Source: Burkholderia cepacia ATCC 25416
GTDB taxonomy: Bacteria > Pseudomonadota > Gammaproteobacteria > Burkholderiales > Burkholderiaceae
Assembly (NCBI RefSeq): GCF_001411495.1
Contig: NZ_CP012981.1
Location: 1,922,001-1,986,000, forward strand
Reading direction: 5' to 3'
Length of the DNA stretch: 64,000 nucleotides
The translations under genes and the position numbers were made by a program. Shown here piece by piece: positions 55,156 to 64,000 of the stretch; position 1 is the stretch's first letter, and each line of letters opens with the position of its first letter. The notes under the pieces are model-generated. The model was given only the letters and a program-made list of their open reading frames with translations. It was not told where the DNA came from and made no database searches.

Positions 55156-56946
55156 ATGAGCTATAACGCCCCCGTCAAGGACATGCTGTTCGTGCTGAAG
55201 GAACTCGCGGGCATCGACGCCGTTGCGCAACTGCCGGGTTTCGAGGACGCCGGTTACGACACGGCGCAGGCCGTGCTCGACGAGTCCGCGAAGTTCTGCG
55301 GCGAGGTGCTGGCGCCGCTGAACGTCGAAGGCGACCGCAATCCGAGCAGCTGGAAGGACGGTGTCGTGACCGCGACGCCGGGCTTCGGCGAAGCGTTCCG
55401 CCAGTTCGTCGAAGGCGGCTGGCAGGGACTGCAGCACCCGTCCGAATACGACGGCCAGGGGCTGCCGAAGCTGATCGCGACGCCGTGCATCGAGATGCTG
55501 AACGCGTCGAACCTGTCGTTCGCGCTGTGCCCGCTGCTGACCGACGGCGCGATCGAGGCGCTGCTGACGGCCGGCACCGACGAGCAGAAGCAGCGCTACG
55601 TGCCGAAGCTGATCTCGGGCGAATGGACCGGCACGATGAACCTGACCGAGCCGCAGGCGGGCTCGGATCTTGCGCTGGTGCGTTCGCGCGCCGAACCGCA
55701 GGGCGACGGCACGTACAAGGTGTTCGGCACGAAGATCTTCATCACGTGGGGCGAGCACGACATGGCGGACAACATCGTCCACCTGGTGCTGGCACGCACG
55801 CCGAACGCGCCGGAAGGCGTGAAGGGCATTTCGCTGTTCATCGTGCCGAAGTTCCTGGTGAACGAGGACGGCTCGCTGGGCGAACGCAATGACGTGCACT
55901 GCGTGTCGATCGAGCACAAGCTCGGGATCAAGGCGAGCCCGACGGCGGTGCTGCAATATGGCGATAACGGCGGCGCGATCGGCTACCTGATCGGCGAAGA
56001 GAACCGCGGCCTCGAATACATGTTCATCATGATGAACGCGGCGCGCTTCGGCGTCGGGATGCAGGGGATCGGCGTGGCCGACCGCGCGTACCAGAAGGCC
56101 GCGGAATTCGCGAAGGAGCGCGTGCAGAGCCGCCCGGTGGACGGGTCGGCCAAGCAGTCGGTGACGATCATCCATCACCCGGACGTGCGCCGGATGCTCG
56201 GCACGATGCGCGCGCTGACCGAAGGCGCGCGCTCGCTGGCGTACGTGGCCGCGGCGCACAGCGACATTGCCCACCGCCATTCGGACGAGGCGACGCGGGC
56301 GCGTCATCAGGCAATCTACGAATATCTGGTGCCGGTCGTGAAGGGCTGGAGCACGGAGATGGTGAACGACGTGGCGAGCCTGGGCGTGCAGGTGCACGGC
56401 GGGATGGGTTTCATCGAGGAAACCGGCGCGGCGCAGTATTACCGCGATGCGCGGATCCTGGCGATCTACGAAGGCACGACGGCGATCCAGGCGAACGACC
56501 TGGTGGGCCGCAAGACGCTGCGCGACGGCGGCGCGGTGGCGAAGGCGCTGATCGCCGAAATCGGCGAGCCTGTCGCGGCGCTGGGCAAGCTGGACGGTGC
56601 GGCGGCCGCATCCATGAAGGTGCAACTGGAGAAGGGTGCGAAGGCGCTGTCGTCGGTGGTGGATTACGTGCTGGCGAACGCGAAGCAGGACCCGAACGCG
56701 GTGTTCGCGGGCAGCGTGCCGTACCTGAAGCTGGCGGGCGTGGTGCTGTGCGGATGGCAGATGGCGCGTGCGCTGGTGGCCGCGCAGGCGAACCGCGCGA
56801 GCGACCCGGCGTTCTTCGGCGCGAAGATCGCGATCGCGCAGCTCTATGCGGAGCAGGTGCTGGTGCAGGCAGGCGCGCTCGAAGCGTCGATTGTCGGCAC
56901 CAAGGGCAACGAGGGCGTGCTCGCGTTGACGGAAGACCAGTTCTGA
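55156..56946 (+). CDS. Acyl-CoA dehydrogenase, long form (DmdC/AcdH-like)
   Basis: A 596-residue FAD enzyme, longer than classical acyl-CoA dehydrogenases (about 380) because of an N-terminal Acyl-CoA_dh_N-like extension (YNAPVKDMLFVLKELAGIDAV) and a C-terminal ~120-residue domain. Core motifs: TGTMNLTEPQAGSDLALVRSRAEP, FITWGEHDMADNIVHLVLAR and VHGGMGFIEETGAAQYYRDARILAIYEGTTAIQANDLVGRK. This layout is shared by 3-methylmercaptopropionyl-CoA dehydrogenase (DmdC) and many uncharacterised paralogues; the substrate cannot be fixed. It should donate electrons to the neighbouring EtfBA. Confidence 0.88.
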   Translation: MSYNAPVKDMLFVLKELAGIDAVAQLPGFEDAGYDTAQAVLDESAKFCGEVLAPLNVEGDRNPSSWKDGVVTATPGFGEAFRQFVEGGWQGLQHPSEYDGQGLPKLIATPCIEMLNASNLSFALCPLLTDGAIEALLTAGTDEQKQRYVPKLISGEWTGTMNLTEPQAGSDLALVRSRAEPQGDGTYKVFGTKIFITWGEHDMADNIVHLVLARTPNAPEGVKGISLFIVPKFLVNEDGSLGERNDVHCVSIEHKLGIKASPTAVLQYGDNGGAIGYLIGEENRGLEYMFIMMNAARFGVGMQGIGVADRAYQKAAEFAKERVQSRPVDGSAKQSVTIIHHPDVRRMLGTMRALTEGARSLAYVAAAHSDIAHRHSDEATRARHQAIYEYLVPVVKGWSTEMVNDVASLGVQVHGGMGFIEETGAAQYYRDARILAIYEGTTAIQANDLVGRKTLRDGGAVAKALIAEIGEPVAALGKLDGAAAASMKVQLEKGAKALSSVVDYVLANAKQDPNAVFAGSVPYLKLAGVVLCGWQMARALVAAQANRASDPAFFGAKIAIAQLYAEQVLVQAGALEASIVGTKGNEGVLALTEDQF

Positions 56947-56974
56947 TTCTTCGCGGGACACTCGACGTCATGAA

Positions 56975-57003
56975 AAAGGCGCCCCCCGGGCGCCTTTCTC
57001 TTT
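56975..57003 (+). terminator. Intrinsic terminator between convergent acyl-CoA dehydrogenase and dadA
   Basis: AAAGGCGCCC (56975-56984) and GGGCGCCTTT (56988-56997), loop CCC, with T-rich sequence after it. Confidence 0.85.
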
Positions 57004-57045
57004 GATGCCGGCCAGCAGGCCCGCATTGCCGCGGGCGGCAGCGGC

Positions 57046-58332
57046 TTATGCGTAGGCCGGGCGCGTCTGGCCTGCCACGTCCTTCAGGTAACGGTGTACC
57101 GACAGGTCGTCAGCCTGGATCGCAGGCATCTTGCCCGAGATCAGGTCCGCGAGCAGTTGGCCCGAACCGCACGACATCGTCCAGCCGAGCGTGCCGTGGC
57201 CGGTGTTCAGGAACAGGTTCGACACCGGCGTGCGGCCGACGATCGGCGTGCCGTCCGGCGTCATCGGGCGCAGGCCCGTCCAGAACGTTGCCTTCGACGT
57301 ATCGCCGCCGCCCGGGAACAGGTCGTTCACGCACATTTCGAGCGTTTCGCGGCGCGCGGCGCGCAGCTTCTTGTCGAAGCCGACGATTTCCGCCATGCCG
57401 CCGACGCGGATGCGCTGGTCGAAACGCGTGATCGCGATCTTGTAGGTTTCGTCGAGCACGGTCGACACGGGTGCGGCCGCTTCGTTGACGATCGGCGCGG
57501 TGATCGAATAGCCCTTCAGCGGATAGACGGGGATCTTCATCAGGTTCGAGATGAAGCTGGTCGAGTACGAGCCGAGCGCGACGACGTACGCGTCCGCACG
57601 CACCGTCTCGCTGCCGCACTGCACGCCGGCGATCTTGCCGCCCGCGATCGCGAGCGCATCGATCGGCGTGTTGTAGCGGAACTTCACGCCGAGCGATTCC
57701 GCGAGTGCCGCGAGGCGCGTCGTGAACAGCTGGCAGTCGCCCGTTTCGTCGCCCGGCAGGCGCAGGCCGCCCGTCAGCTTGTGCGAAACGGCGGCGAGGG
57801 CCGGTTCGGCATTCTTCAGGTCGGCCGGCGACAGCAGTTCGAACGGCACGTTCGCTTCCTGAAGGACGGCGATGTCCTTCGCTGCACCGTCGAGTTGCTG
57901 CTGCGTGCGGAACAGTTGCAGCGTGCCGCCCGTGCGGCCTTCGTACTGGATGCCGGTATCGGCGCGCAGCGCCTGCAGGCAGTCGCGGCTGTATTCGGCG
58001 AGGCGAACCATGCGGCCCTTGTTGACTGCATAGCGCTCGGCCGTGCAGTTGCGCAGCATCTGGTACATCCACTGGAGCTGGAAGCGCGTGCCGTCGAGGC
58101 GGATCGCGAGCGGCGCGTGTTTCTCGAACATCCATTTGACGGCCTTCAGCGGCACGCCGGGGGCGGCCCACGGCGCGGCATAGCCGGGGGAGATCTGGCC
58201 AGCGTTCGCGAAGCTCGTCTCGAGCGCCGGGCCGGCCTCCCGGTCGATCACCGTGACTTCATGACCGGCGCGCGCGAGGTAATACGCGCTTGCCACGCCC
58301 ACCACACCGCTGCCCAGAATGACGACTCGCAT
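57046..58332 (-). CDS. dadA: D-amino acid dehydrogenase
   Basis: A 428-residue FAD membrane-associated dehydrogenase oxidising D-amino acids (D-alanine preferred) to keto acids. FAD motif: [30 protein letters not shown]; other typical parts: [43 protein letters not shown] and [30 protein letters not shown] at 58330-58332 starts three residues before the Rossmann strand. It is divergent from an Lrp-type regulator, which probably controls it; no dadX racemase is adjacent. Confidence 0.95.
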   Translation of the reverse strand: MRVVILGSGVVGVASAYYLARAGHEVTVIDREAGPALETSFANAGQISPGYAAPWAAPGVPLKAVKWMFEKHAPLAIRLDGTRFQLQWMYQMLRNCTAERYAVNKGRMVRLAEYSRDCLQALRADTGIQYEGRTGGTLQLFRTQQQLDGAAKDIAVLQEANVPFELLSPADLKNAEPALAAVSHKLTGGLRLPGDETGDCQLFTTRLAALAESLGVKFRYNTPIDALAIAGGKIAGVQCGSETVRADAYVVALGSYSTSFISNLMKIPVYPLKGYSITAPIVNEAAAPVSTVLDETYKIAITRFDQRIRVGGMAEIVGFDKKLRAARRETLEMCVNDLFPGGGDTSKATFWTGLRPMTPDGTPIVGRTPVSNLFLNTGHGTLGWTMSCGSGQLLADLISGKMPAIQADDLSVHRYLKDVAGQTRPAYA

Positions 58333-58477
58333 AGCTGCTCCAGATGGAAGGGACCAGATCGAGGCCGGGCGCACCTGCGGCTCCGTGTAACCTCTAGCTG
58401 ATCTAGTTTTTTGCGCTATGGTATTGTCGAATGTGTAGGTTTTGTTATCGTATTTTTCAGGTTTTCAGCATAAACAA

Positions 58478-58966
58478 ATGAGAACGCAACGTCAGCCCGT
58501 ACGCTCGCTCGACAAGCTCGACCGGCGCATCCTGAAACTGCTCCAGGACGACGGCCGGATGGCGATGAAGGACCTCGCGGAACAGGTCGGACTGACCGTC
58601 ACGCCGTGCATCGAGCGTGTGCGGCGCATGGAGCGGGACGGCGTGATCACCGGTTATCACGCGCGTGTCGATCCCCACCAGCTGGATGCCGCGCTGCTGG
58701 TGTTCGTCGAGATCACGCTCGGCCACAAGGGCGGCAACATGTTCGAGCAATTCCGCCGGGAAGTGATGAAGATCGACGAGGTGCTCGAGTGTCATCTCGT
58801 GTCCGGCGATTTCGACTACCTGATCAAGGCGCGGATCGGCGAAATGGCCGACTACCGCAAGCTGCTCGGCGACATCCTGCTGCAGTTGCCCGGCGCCGTG
58901 CAGTCGAAGAGCTATGTCGTGATGGAAGAAATCAAGGAGACGCTGACGATCGCGGTGGGCGACTGA
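58478..58966 (+). CDS. lrp: Lrp/AsnC-family transcriptional regulator
   Basis: A 162-residue regulator with an N-terminal helix-turn-helix (LDKLDRRILKLLQDDGRMAMKDLAEQVGLTVTPCIERVRRMERDGVI) and a C-terminal RAM domain (ALLVFVEITLGHKGGNMFEQFRREVMKIDEVLECHLVSGDFDYLIKARI). Close to Lrp in length and sequence. The 145-base divergent gap to dadA is AT-rich (TTTTTTGCGC, TTTTCAGG, TTTTCAGCAT), as expected for an Lrp control region. ATG at 58478 fits the family start. Confidence 0.92.
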   Translation: MRTQRQPVRSLDKLDRRILKLLQDDGRMAMKDLAEQVGLTVTPCIERVRRMERDGVITGYHARVDPHQLDAALLVFVEITLGHKGGNMFEQFRREVMKIDEVLECHLVSGDFDYLIKARIGEMADYRKLLGDILLQLPGAVQSKSYVVMEEIKETLTIAVGD

Positions 58967-59012
58967 CGTACCGGCGGCAGGCCGCCGGACCCTTTATCCC
59001 GCCCTTGGCACG

Positions 59013-59052
59013 CTGCGCCCAATACTGTATAAATGTACAGTATTGGGCGCAG
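59013..59052. promoter_or_regulatory. LexA box within a perfect 16-bp-arm palindrome
   Basis: CTGTATAAATGTACAG (59025-59040) matches the LexA consensus CTGT-N8-ACAG, with TA on both sides as in the strongest sites. The arms continue perfectly outward, CTGCGCCCAATACTGT and ACAGTATTGGGCGCAG, over 59013-59052. The site ends 16 bases before the radical SAM start codon, so LexA would block that promoter. The GC-rich outer arms could also form an RNA hairpin after lrp, but there is no T-run. Confidence 0.85.
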
Positions 59053-59068
59053 GCGAATGGGTGGGCAT

Positions 59069-60244
59069 ATGGACGATCGATCCGACAACGAATTTCCGAT
59101 AGCGCCGCCCGTGCCCCGCAAGGGGCGCGGTGCGGTCGACAACCTGCAGGGGCGATACGAGATCGCCCAGCGTGAAGCGGTCGACGACGGCTGGACACAC
59201 GAGTCGGACGATGCCGATTTCCCCGCGCCGCTGCGCACGCAGGTATTCGAGGAGCGGGCGAAGAGCATCCTGACGCACAACCAGTCGCCCGATATTCCAT
59301 TCAGCGTATCGCTCAATCCGTATCGCGGTTGCGAGCACGGGTGCATCTACTGCTTTGCGCGTCCGACGCACAGTTATCTCGGCTTGTCGCCGGGGCTCGA
59401 TTTCGAAAGCCGCATCTATGCGAAGGTCAATGCGGCCGAGTTGCTCGAGCGCGAGATTTCGCGCAAGCGCTACGTGCCGGAGCCGATCGCGCTCGGCGTC
59501 AACACCGACGCCTACCAGCCGGTCGAGCGCGACTTGCGCATCACGCGCAGCGTGATTCAGGTGATGCACGATCGCGGGTTGCCGTTCGCGGCGATCACGA
59601 AGTCGTCGCTGATCGAGCGCGATCTCGACTTGCTCGCGCCGATGGCCGAGCGCAAGCAGGTGATGGCGGCGGTCACGATCACGACGCTGGACGCCGATCT
59701 TGCGCGCACGCTCGAGCCGCGCGCGGCGACGCCGGCGCGACGGTTGCGTACGATTCGTGCGCTGAGCGAGGCGGGCGTGCCGGTCGGCGTGAGCATTGCG
59801 CCGGTGATTCCGTTCGTCACCGAGCCCGACATGGAGCGTGTGCTCGAGGCGTGCGCGGAAGCCGGCGCGACGCATGCGAGCTACATCATCCTGAGGCTGC
59901 CGTGGGAAGTCGCGCCGCTGTTCAAGAACTGGCTGGCCGCGCATTTTCCCGACCGCGCGGAGCGCGTGATGAACCGCGTGCGCGACATGCGCGGCGGGAA
60001 AGACTACGACTCGGATTTCTCGAAACGGATGAAGGGCGAGGGAATCTGGGCCGACCTGCTGCGGCAGCGCTTCCGCCAGGCCGTCAAGCGGCTCGGGCTG
60101 AACGAGCGCACGAACGGCATTCTCGATCTGTCGCAGTTTCGCGGCACGCCGGCCGCCGCAGCGCCGGTGCCGCGTGTTGCTGTACGTTCAGCCGGCACGC
60201 GATCGACGCAGGCGCGCGACGACATGCAATTGAACCTGTTCTGA
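59069..60244 (+). CDS. Radical SAM protein, SplB-like (PA0069 family)
   Basis: A 391-residue radical SAM protein related to spore photoproduct lyase. The 4Fe-4S cysteines are Cys88, Cys92 and Cys95 in NPYRGCEHGCIYCFARPTH. Other family parts: SRIYAKVNAAELLEREISRKRYVPEPIALGVNTDAYQPVER, FAAITKSSLIERD and ASYIILRLPWEVAPLFKNWLAAHFPDRAERVM. It lacks a recognisable extra DNA-binding domain. Its role is not established. A near-perfect LexA box at the promoter suggests DNA-damage induction, and the SplB relationship makes a DNA-lesion role attractive but unproven. ATG at 59069 follows GGGTGGGC; earlier in-frame starts lie in or next to the palindrome. Confidence 0.88.
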   Translation: MDDRSDNEFPIAPPVPRKGRGAVDNLQGRYEIAQREAVDDGWTHESDDADFPAPLRTQVFEERAKSILTHNQSPDIPFSVSLNPYRGCEHGCIYCFARPTHSYLGLSPGLDFESRIYAKVNAAELLEREISRKRYVPEPIALGVNTDAYQPVERDLRITRSVIQVMHDRGLPFAAITKSSLIERDLDLLAPMAERKQVMAAVTITTLDADLARTLEPRAATPARRLRTIRALSEAGVPVGVSIAPVIPFVTEPDMERVLEACAEAGATHASYIILRLPWEVAPLFKNWLAAHFPDRAERVMNRVRDMRGGKDYDSDFSKRMKGEGIWADLLRQRFRQAVKRLGLNERTNGILDLSQFRGTPAAAAPVPRVAVRSAGTRSTQARDDMQLNLF

Positions 60245-60293
60245 TCGGTGCGCCAAGCCAGCGCGGGGTGCCGGTGCGTCGCGTTCGTTGCGC

Positions 60294-60761
60294 TTACTGC
60301 GAAATCTGCTTGGCTGCTTCGACCTGCGACTCGAAATACGTCTGGAACGACAGTGCGAGCGCGGTCATCAGCAGGAACGCGCCGATCAGCAGCGAGAAGA
60401 TCACCACGAAGATCACGGTCCAGCCCGACTTGCTTTGCCTGCCCGTCTCCGCGTTGAATTGCGCGTCCCATTTTTCGTCGGGACGCAGCCCGTAGACGAG
60501 CGCGGCGAGGAAGGCGGCCAGCAGCGAGATTGCGCCGGGTACCGCAAGCCACCAGCCGAGGCCGGCGCTGCGCTGGGTCGCGGCGAGCAAGAGGAAGCCC
60601 GGGATGCCGACGATCGTCGCGAGCAGGTGCGCCCAGCCGTACACGTCGCGAAAGCCATACAGATAGAAGCGGTGCGCGCCGAGCGAACCGAACAGGAACG
60701 CGAGGGCGGCGGTGAGCGTCTTGGAGCGGAAGCGGCGGGACGGTGCGGTGCTGCTGGACAT
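60294..60761 (-). CDS. TM2-domain membrane protein
   Basis: A 155-residue inner-membrane protein. The N-terminal TM2 domain (KTLTAALAFLFGSLGAHRFYLYGFRDVYGWAHLLATIVGIPG, containing the GAHRFYLG-type motif) has two helices. Two more helices follow (WWLAVPGAISLLAAFLAALVYGL and WTVIFVVIFSLLIGAFLLMTALAL), and a short tail. Function unknown. ATG at 60759-60761 (MSSSTAPSRRFRSKT) chosen. Convergent with the radical SAM gene. Confidence 0.82.
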   Translation of the reverse strand: MSSSTAPSRRFRSKTLTAALAFLFGSLGAHRFYLYGFRDVYGWAHLLATIVGIPGFLLLAATQRSAGLGWWLAVPGAISLLAAFLAALVYGLRPDEKWDAQFNAETGRQSKSGWTVIFVVIFSLLIGAFLLMTALALSFQTYFESQVEAAKQISQ

Positions 60762-60870
60762 GGATGGCGGCGTATTGTCGTTGGCATGGGCGGCCGGCGG
60801 GCCGGCGCGGGCGCGCGGCCCGGCACGCATTCTACGATGCCCGGTCGGGGCCGGTCACCCCTGTGCTGCG

Positions 60871-62010
60871 TCAAGGTGCCGCATAGGTCACGCGATAGAT
60901 TGCGCCCGCATAGTCGTCGCTGACGAGCAGCGAGCCGTCCGGCAGCGGCAGCACGTCGGCAGGGCGTCCCCATACCGTGCCGTCGGGCCGCAGCCAGCCC
61001 GTGACGAACGGAGTCTGGCGCGCGTGGCTGCCGTCCGCAGAGACCACAACACGCATCACGCGGTAGCCGACCTTCGTGCTGCGGTTCCACGAGCCGTGTT
61101 CGGCGATGAACACGTTGTTGCGGTACGACGCCGGAAACATCGGCCCTGTATAGAAGCGCATGCCAAGGGCCGCGACGTGTGCACCGAGTTTCAATACGGG
61201 CGGCGCGTAGCGGCGGCAAACGTCGGGGCTGCCGAATTCGGGGTCGGGCGTGTCGCCGCCATGGCAGTACGGGAAGCCGAAGTCGAGGCCCGCGCGCGGT
61301 GCGCGGTTCAGCTTGTCGTCGGGCACGTCGTCGCCCATCATGTCGCGCCCGTTGTCGGTAAACCACAGCTCGCCCGAATCGGGGTGCCATGCGAAGCCGA
61401 CCGTATTGCGTATGCCGCGGGCGACAACCTCGTTCCCGCTGCCGTCCGCCTTCATGCGCGCGATGATCGCGTAGCGGCTGCGATCGGCGAGACAGACGTT
61501 GCACGGTGCGCCGGTCGGCACGTACAGCTTGCCGTCGGGGCCGAACGCGATGAATTTCCAGCCGTGATGGTGTTCGGTCGGCAGCGCGTCGGTGACGACG
61601 GCGGGTGCGGGCGGCGTGGCGAGCCGGTCGTCGATGCGATCGAGCCGCAGGATGCGCGATACGGCTGATATATAGAGTGCGCCGTCACGGTAGGCGACAC
61701 CGACGGGCATGTCGAGCCCGGAAGCGATCACGTAGCGCGCGCTGATCCGGCCCTCGTGCATCACGAACGCGTGCACGCGGCCTTCCCGCGTGCCGACATA
61801 CAGGATGCCGCGTGGCGACCACGCCATTTCGCGCGCGGTCGGTACCGCGTCGGCCAGCACTTCGACGTGGAAGCCGGGCGGCACGACGAGTTCGCCCACC
61901 GGCAGCGGCGCGGCTGACGCCATTGCGGATACGAGGCAGGCAAGGCCGGCAAGCAGCGCCGCAAAACGGTGCTGCTTGCGGCGTATCGAGGCGGCGCGAA
62001 GGGGCGGCAT
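60871..62010 (-). CDS. PQQ-type sorbosone/glucose dehydrogenase-like beta-propeller protein
   Basis: A 379-residue exported protein: signal peptide [21 protein letters not shown], then a six-bladed beta-propeller of the GSDH family (L-sorbosone dehydrogenase, soluble quinoprotein glucose dehydrogenase). Motifs: [88 protein letters not shown] and [18 protein letters not shown]. Four mature cysteines are visible. Whether PQQ is bound is not known. ATG at 62008-62010 begins the signal peptide. Divergent from rpsP. Confidence 0.87.
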
Positions 62011-62088
62011 GACGGTGTGGAACGTCCCGGACACGACGATTCTATGCCCGGCGGACAGGCCGCCCGCGGATTTTTTGCGCGTAAGTGT

Positions 62089-62117
62089 TTGTTGTACCTC
62101 TGGTTTCCGGCTATAAT
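62089..62117 (+). promoter_or_regulatory. Promoter of the rpsP-rimM-trmD operon
   Basis: TTGTTG (62089-62094), a 17-base spacer and a consensus TATAAT (62112-62117), 46 bases before the rpsP ATG. This is the best full sigma-70 promoter match in the window. Confidence 0.8.
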
Positions 62118-62163
62118 CGCGTGTTTCAGTAGTTTCGAACCCGGTTTTCCCGAAGGACATCAT

Positions 62164-62418
62164 ATGGTTATCATCCGTCTGGCTCGTGGCGGCTCGAAGA
62201 AGCGCCCGTTCTACAACATCGTTGCTACCGATTCGCGCAACCGTCGTGACGGCCGCTTCATCGAGCGCGTCGGCTTCTACAACCCGGTCGCCACGAAGGG
62301 CGAATCGCTGCGTATCGCTCAGGATCGCCTGACGTACTGGCAAGGCGTTGGCGCGCAACTGTCGCCGACCGTCCAGCGTCTCGTGAAGGAAGCGCAAAAG
62401 GCGCAACCGGCTGCCTAA
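62164..62418 (+). CDS. rpsP: 30S ribosomal protein S16
   Basis: An 84-residue S16 ([41 protein letters not shown]...), required for 30S assembly. Codons are highly optimised. It has a GAAGGA ribosome binding site and a strong promoter, and heads the rpsP-rimM-trmD operon (rplS normally follows and would lie just past the window). Confidence 0.98.
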
Positions 62419-62460
62419 CATGGCACGGTGTGCCGGTCGTGCCGGCTGTGAGGTGCATTG

Positions 62461-63138
62461 ATGGCGGGTCACGATTCCGGTAATGCAAGGCGCGGGCGTG
62501 CGTCGTTTGGCGCATTCGTCCGCAAGCCGGTCGAGCGCGACGTTGTCGCGAACGCCGGTCAGGCTGCCGAGCAGGGCAGTCTCGAAGTGGCGCAAGCCTG
62601 GCCCGACGATGCCGTCGAGGTCGGGGCTGTGGTCGACGCCTATGGCCTGAAGGGTTGGGTCAAGGTGGCGACGCATGCCGACGCCGGTCGCGGTGGCGAC
62701 GCGCTGCTCAAGGCGCGCCGCTGGTGGCTGGAGCGCGGTGCGGAACGGCTTTCCGTCCGCATCCTGCAGTCGAAGACGCACAGCGACACTGTCGTTGCGC
62801 AACCCGCGGGCGTGAGCGACCGCGATGCCGCGCTGGCCATGCGCGGTTTTCGCGTGTTCGTGCGCCGGGAAGATTTCCCGGCATTGGCCGCTGACGAATT
62901 CTATTGGGTCGACCTGATCGGTCTCGATGTCGTCAACGAGCAATCGGTGGCGCTCGGAAAGGTGAGCGGGATGATCGACAACGGCGTGCATTCGATCATG
63001 CGTGTCGAGTATCCGGCGACCGGCAAAGACGGTCAGCCGACCACCGACGAGCGGTTGATTCCGTTCGTCGGCGTATACGTCAAAACGGTGGATCAGGCGG
63101 CGCGTCGCATCGTCGTCGACTGGGAAGCCGATTACTGA
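62461..63138 (+). CDS. rimM: 16S rRNA processing protein RimM
   Basis: A 225-residue 30S maturation factor that binds S19. The RimM N-terminal barrel begins at [23 protein letters not shown] and the C-terminal PRC-like barrel contains [38 protein letters not shown] and [25 protein letters not shown]. The N terminus has about 50 extra residues compared with E. coli, which seems common in Burkholderia. ATG at 62461 follows GAGG at seven bases. Confidence 0.95.
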   Translation: MAGHDSGNARRGRASFGAFVRKPVERDVVANAGQAAEQGSLEVAQAWPDDAVEVGAVVDAYGLKGWVKVATHADAGRGGDALLKARRWWLERGAERLSVRILQSKTHSDTVVAQPAGVSDRDAALAMRGFRVFVRREDFPALAADEFYWVDLIGLDVVNEQSVALGKVSGMIDNGVHSIMRVEYPATGKDGQPTTDERLIPFVGVYVKTVDQAARRIVVDWEADY

Positions 63139-63139
63139 A

Positions 63140-63934
63140 ATGAACCAGGTTACCGAGAGCGCGGTGCAGTTCGACGTCGTCACGCTCTTTCCCGAGATGT
63201 TCCGTGCACTGACCGACTGGGGGATCACCAGCCGGGCCGTCAAGCAAGGGCGCTTCGGGTTGCGCACCTGGAACCCGCGTGATTTCACGACGGACAACTA
63301 CCGCACGGTCGACGATCGTCCGTACGGCGGCGGTCCGGGCATGGTGATGCTGGCCAGGCCGCTCGAAGCCGCGATCGATGCCGCGAAAGCGGCGCAGGCG
63401 GAACAGGGTATCGCGAGCACGCGTGTCGTGATGATGTCGCCGCAAGGCGCACCGCTCACGCACGATCGCGCGGTGCGGATGGCGCAGGAACCCGGCGTTG
63501 TCGTGCTGTGCGGCCGTTATGAAGCGATCGACCAGCGCCTGCTCGATCGTTGCGTCGACGAGGAAATCAGCCTCGGCGATTTCGTATTGTCGGGCGGCGA
63601 ACTGCCGGCGATGGCGATGATGGATGCGGTCGTGCGGTTGCTGCCCGGCGTGCTGAACGATTCGCTGTCGGCCGTGCAGGACAGTTTCGCCGACGGCCTG
63701 CTCGATTGTCCGCACTACACGCGCCCCGAGGAATACGATGGCATGCGCGTGCCGGACGTACTGCTCGGTGGGCATCATGCCGAGATCGAGCGGTGGCGGC
63801 GCCAGGAAGCATTGAGGAATACGTTGCGGAAGCGGCCGGACCTGATCGTCCGGGCGCGCCGCGAGAAGTTGTTGAGCCGGGCCGACGAGGCGTGGCTTGC
63901 GAACCTCGCACGCGAAGCGAAGGACGCCTCCTGA
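63140..63934 (+). CDS. trmD: tRNA (guanine-37-N1)-methyltransferase
   Basis: A 264-residue SPOUT methyltransferase making m1G37 in tRNA to prevent frameshifting. The trefoil-knot SAM site is seen in [49 protein letters not shown]; also [13 protein letters not shown] at the N-terminal domain and [31 protein letters not shown]. Starts one base after the rimM stop, so coupled. After its stop only 66 bases remain in the window. Confidence 0.97.
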   Translation: MNQVTESAVQFDVVTLFPEMFRALTDWGITSRAVKQGRFGLRTWNPRDFTTDNYRTVDDRPYGGGPGMVMLARPLEAAIDAAKAAQAEQGIASTRVVMMSPQGAPLTHDRAVRMAQEPGVVVLCGRYEAIDQRLLDRCVDEEISLGDFVLSGGELPAMAMMDAVVRLLPGVLNDSLSAVQDSFADGLLDCPHYTRPEEYDGMRVPDVLLGGHHAEIERWRRQEALRNTLRKRPDLIVRARREKLLSRADEAWLANLAREAKDAS

Positions 63935-64000
63935 GGCGGTGTCGCGGGCGGGAATTGGCGGTGTCGTGCATGCGTGTGCGGCGCCTGATGTGAATCCATC

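Noticed and set aside
58967..59040. The 40-bp palindrome as an lrp terminator
   Set aside because: No T-run follows either arm and the centre is an excellent LexA site, so an operator explains it better.
60871..63297. Possible giant ORF extending the sorbosone dehydrogenase to 808 codons
   Set aside because: The extension is antisense to rpsP and rimM; the signal peptide places the start at 62010.

Overview
The window is a chromosomal segment of a Burkholderia, most likely of the B. cepacia complex. This rests on about 67% GC with strongly GC-biased third codon positions, close-packed genes, and Burkholderiaceae-type gene content and order: gyrA, a DUF2059 gene, serC-pheA-tyrA-aroA-cmk-rpsA-ihfB, lapAB, ugd-hldA-hldD-comEA-cysM, and rpsP-rimM-trmD. 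It is core chromosome. I see no insertion sequence, prophage, integrase, CRISPR array, rRNA or tRNA gene. The only stable RNA gene is tmRNA, and there is one riboswitch (yybP-ykoY type).

Layout. Positions 1-2.3 kb hold the start of pepN, a DUF4136 lipoprotein and a manganese exporter behind its riboswitch. 2.5-6.4 kb is a purine-salvage run on the minus strand (xdhC, adenine/adenosine deaminase, guanine deaminase) with two small candidate ORFs fitted between the genes. 6.6-11.9 kb holds dsbB, an amidase with its GntR regulator, a class I glutamine amidotransferase and a DUF2968 protein. 12-18.2 kb holds a one-pass membrane protein, a citrate/H+ symporter, a TPR/glycosyltransferase-like protein and a flavin monooxygenase. 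18.2-24.8 kb is the NAD-dependent molybdenum formate dehydrogenase operon fdsGBAD, divergent from a ModE-like regulator. 24.9-29.3 kb holds small exported proteins, tmRNA, gph, ubiG and an OmpA-type protein.

29.3-40.4 kb runs plus-strand from gyrA through the aromatic amino acid genes to rpsA and ihfB. 40.5-47.1 kb covers envelope genes (lapA, lapB, ugd, hldA, hldD), comEA and cysM. 47.1-53.2 kb holds mltB, a histone-deacetylase-like hydrolase, an alpha/beta hydrolase and the methionine importer metNIQ. 53.2-58.4 kb is fatty-acyl/electron-transfer metabolism (etfBA, acyl-CoA dehydrogenase) and dadA, divergent from an Lrp regulator. 58.9-62 kb holds a radical SAM protein behind a near-perfect LexA box, a TM2 protein and a sorbosone-dehydrogenase-like protein. 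The window ends in the rpsP-rimM-trmD translation operon.

The most informative signals outside the genes are: a 40-bp palindrome containing a LexA box before the SplB-like radical SAM gene; a promoter embedded in cmk that forces rare codons and probably drives rpsA; an intrinsic-terminator-like hairpin ending ten bases before metN; a TetR-type palindrome sitting exactly in the spacer of the probable etfBA promoter; and small candidate ORFs in the purine-salvage region. All calls come from reading the sequence; no database search was run.
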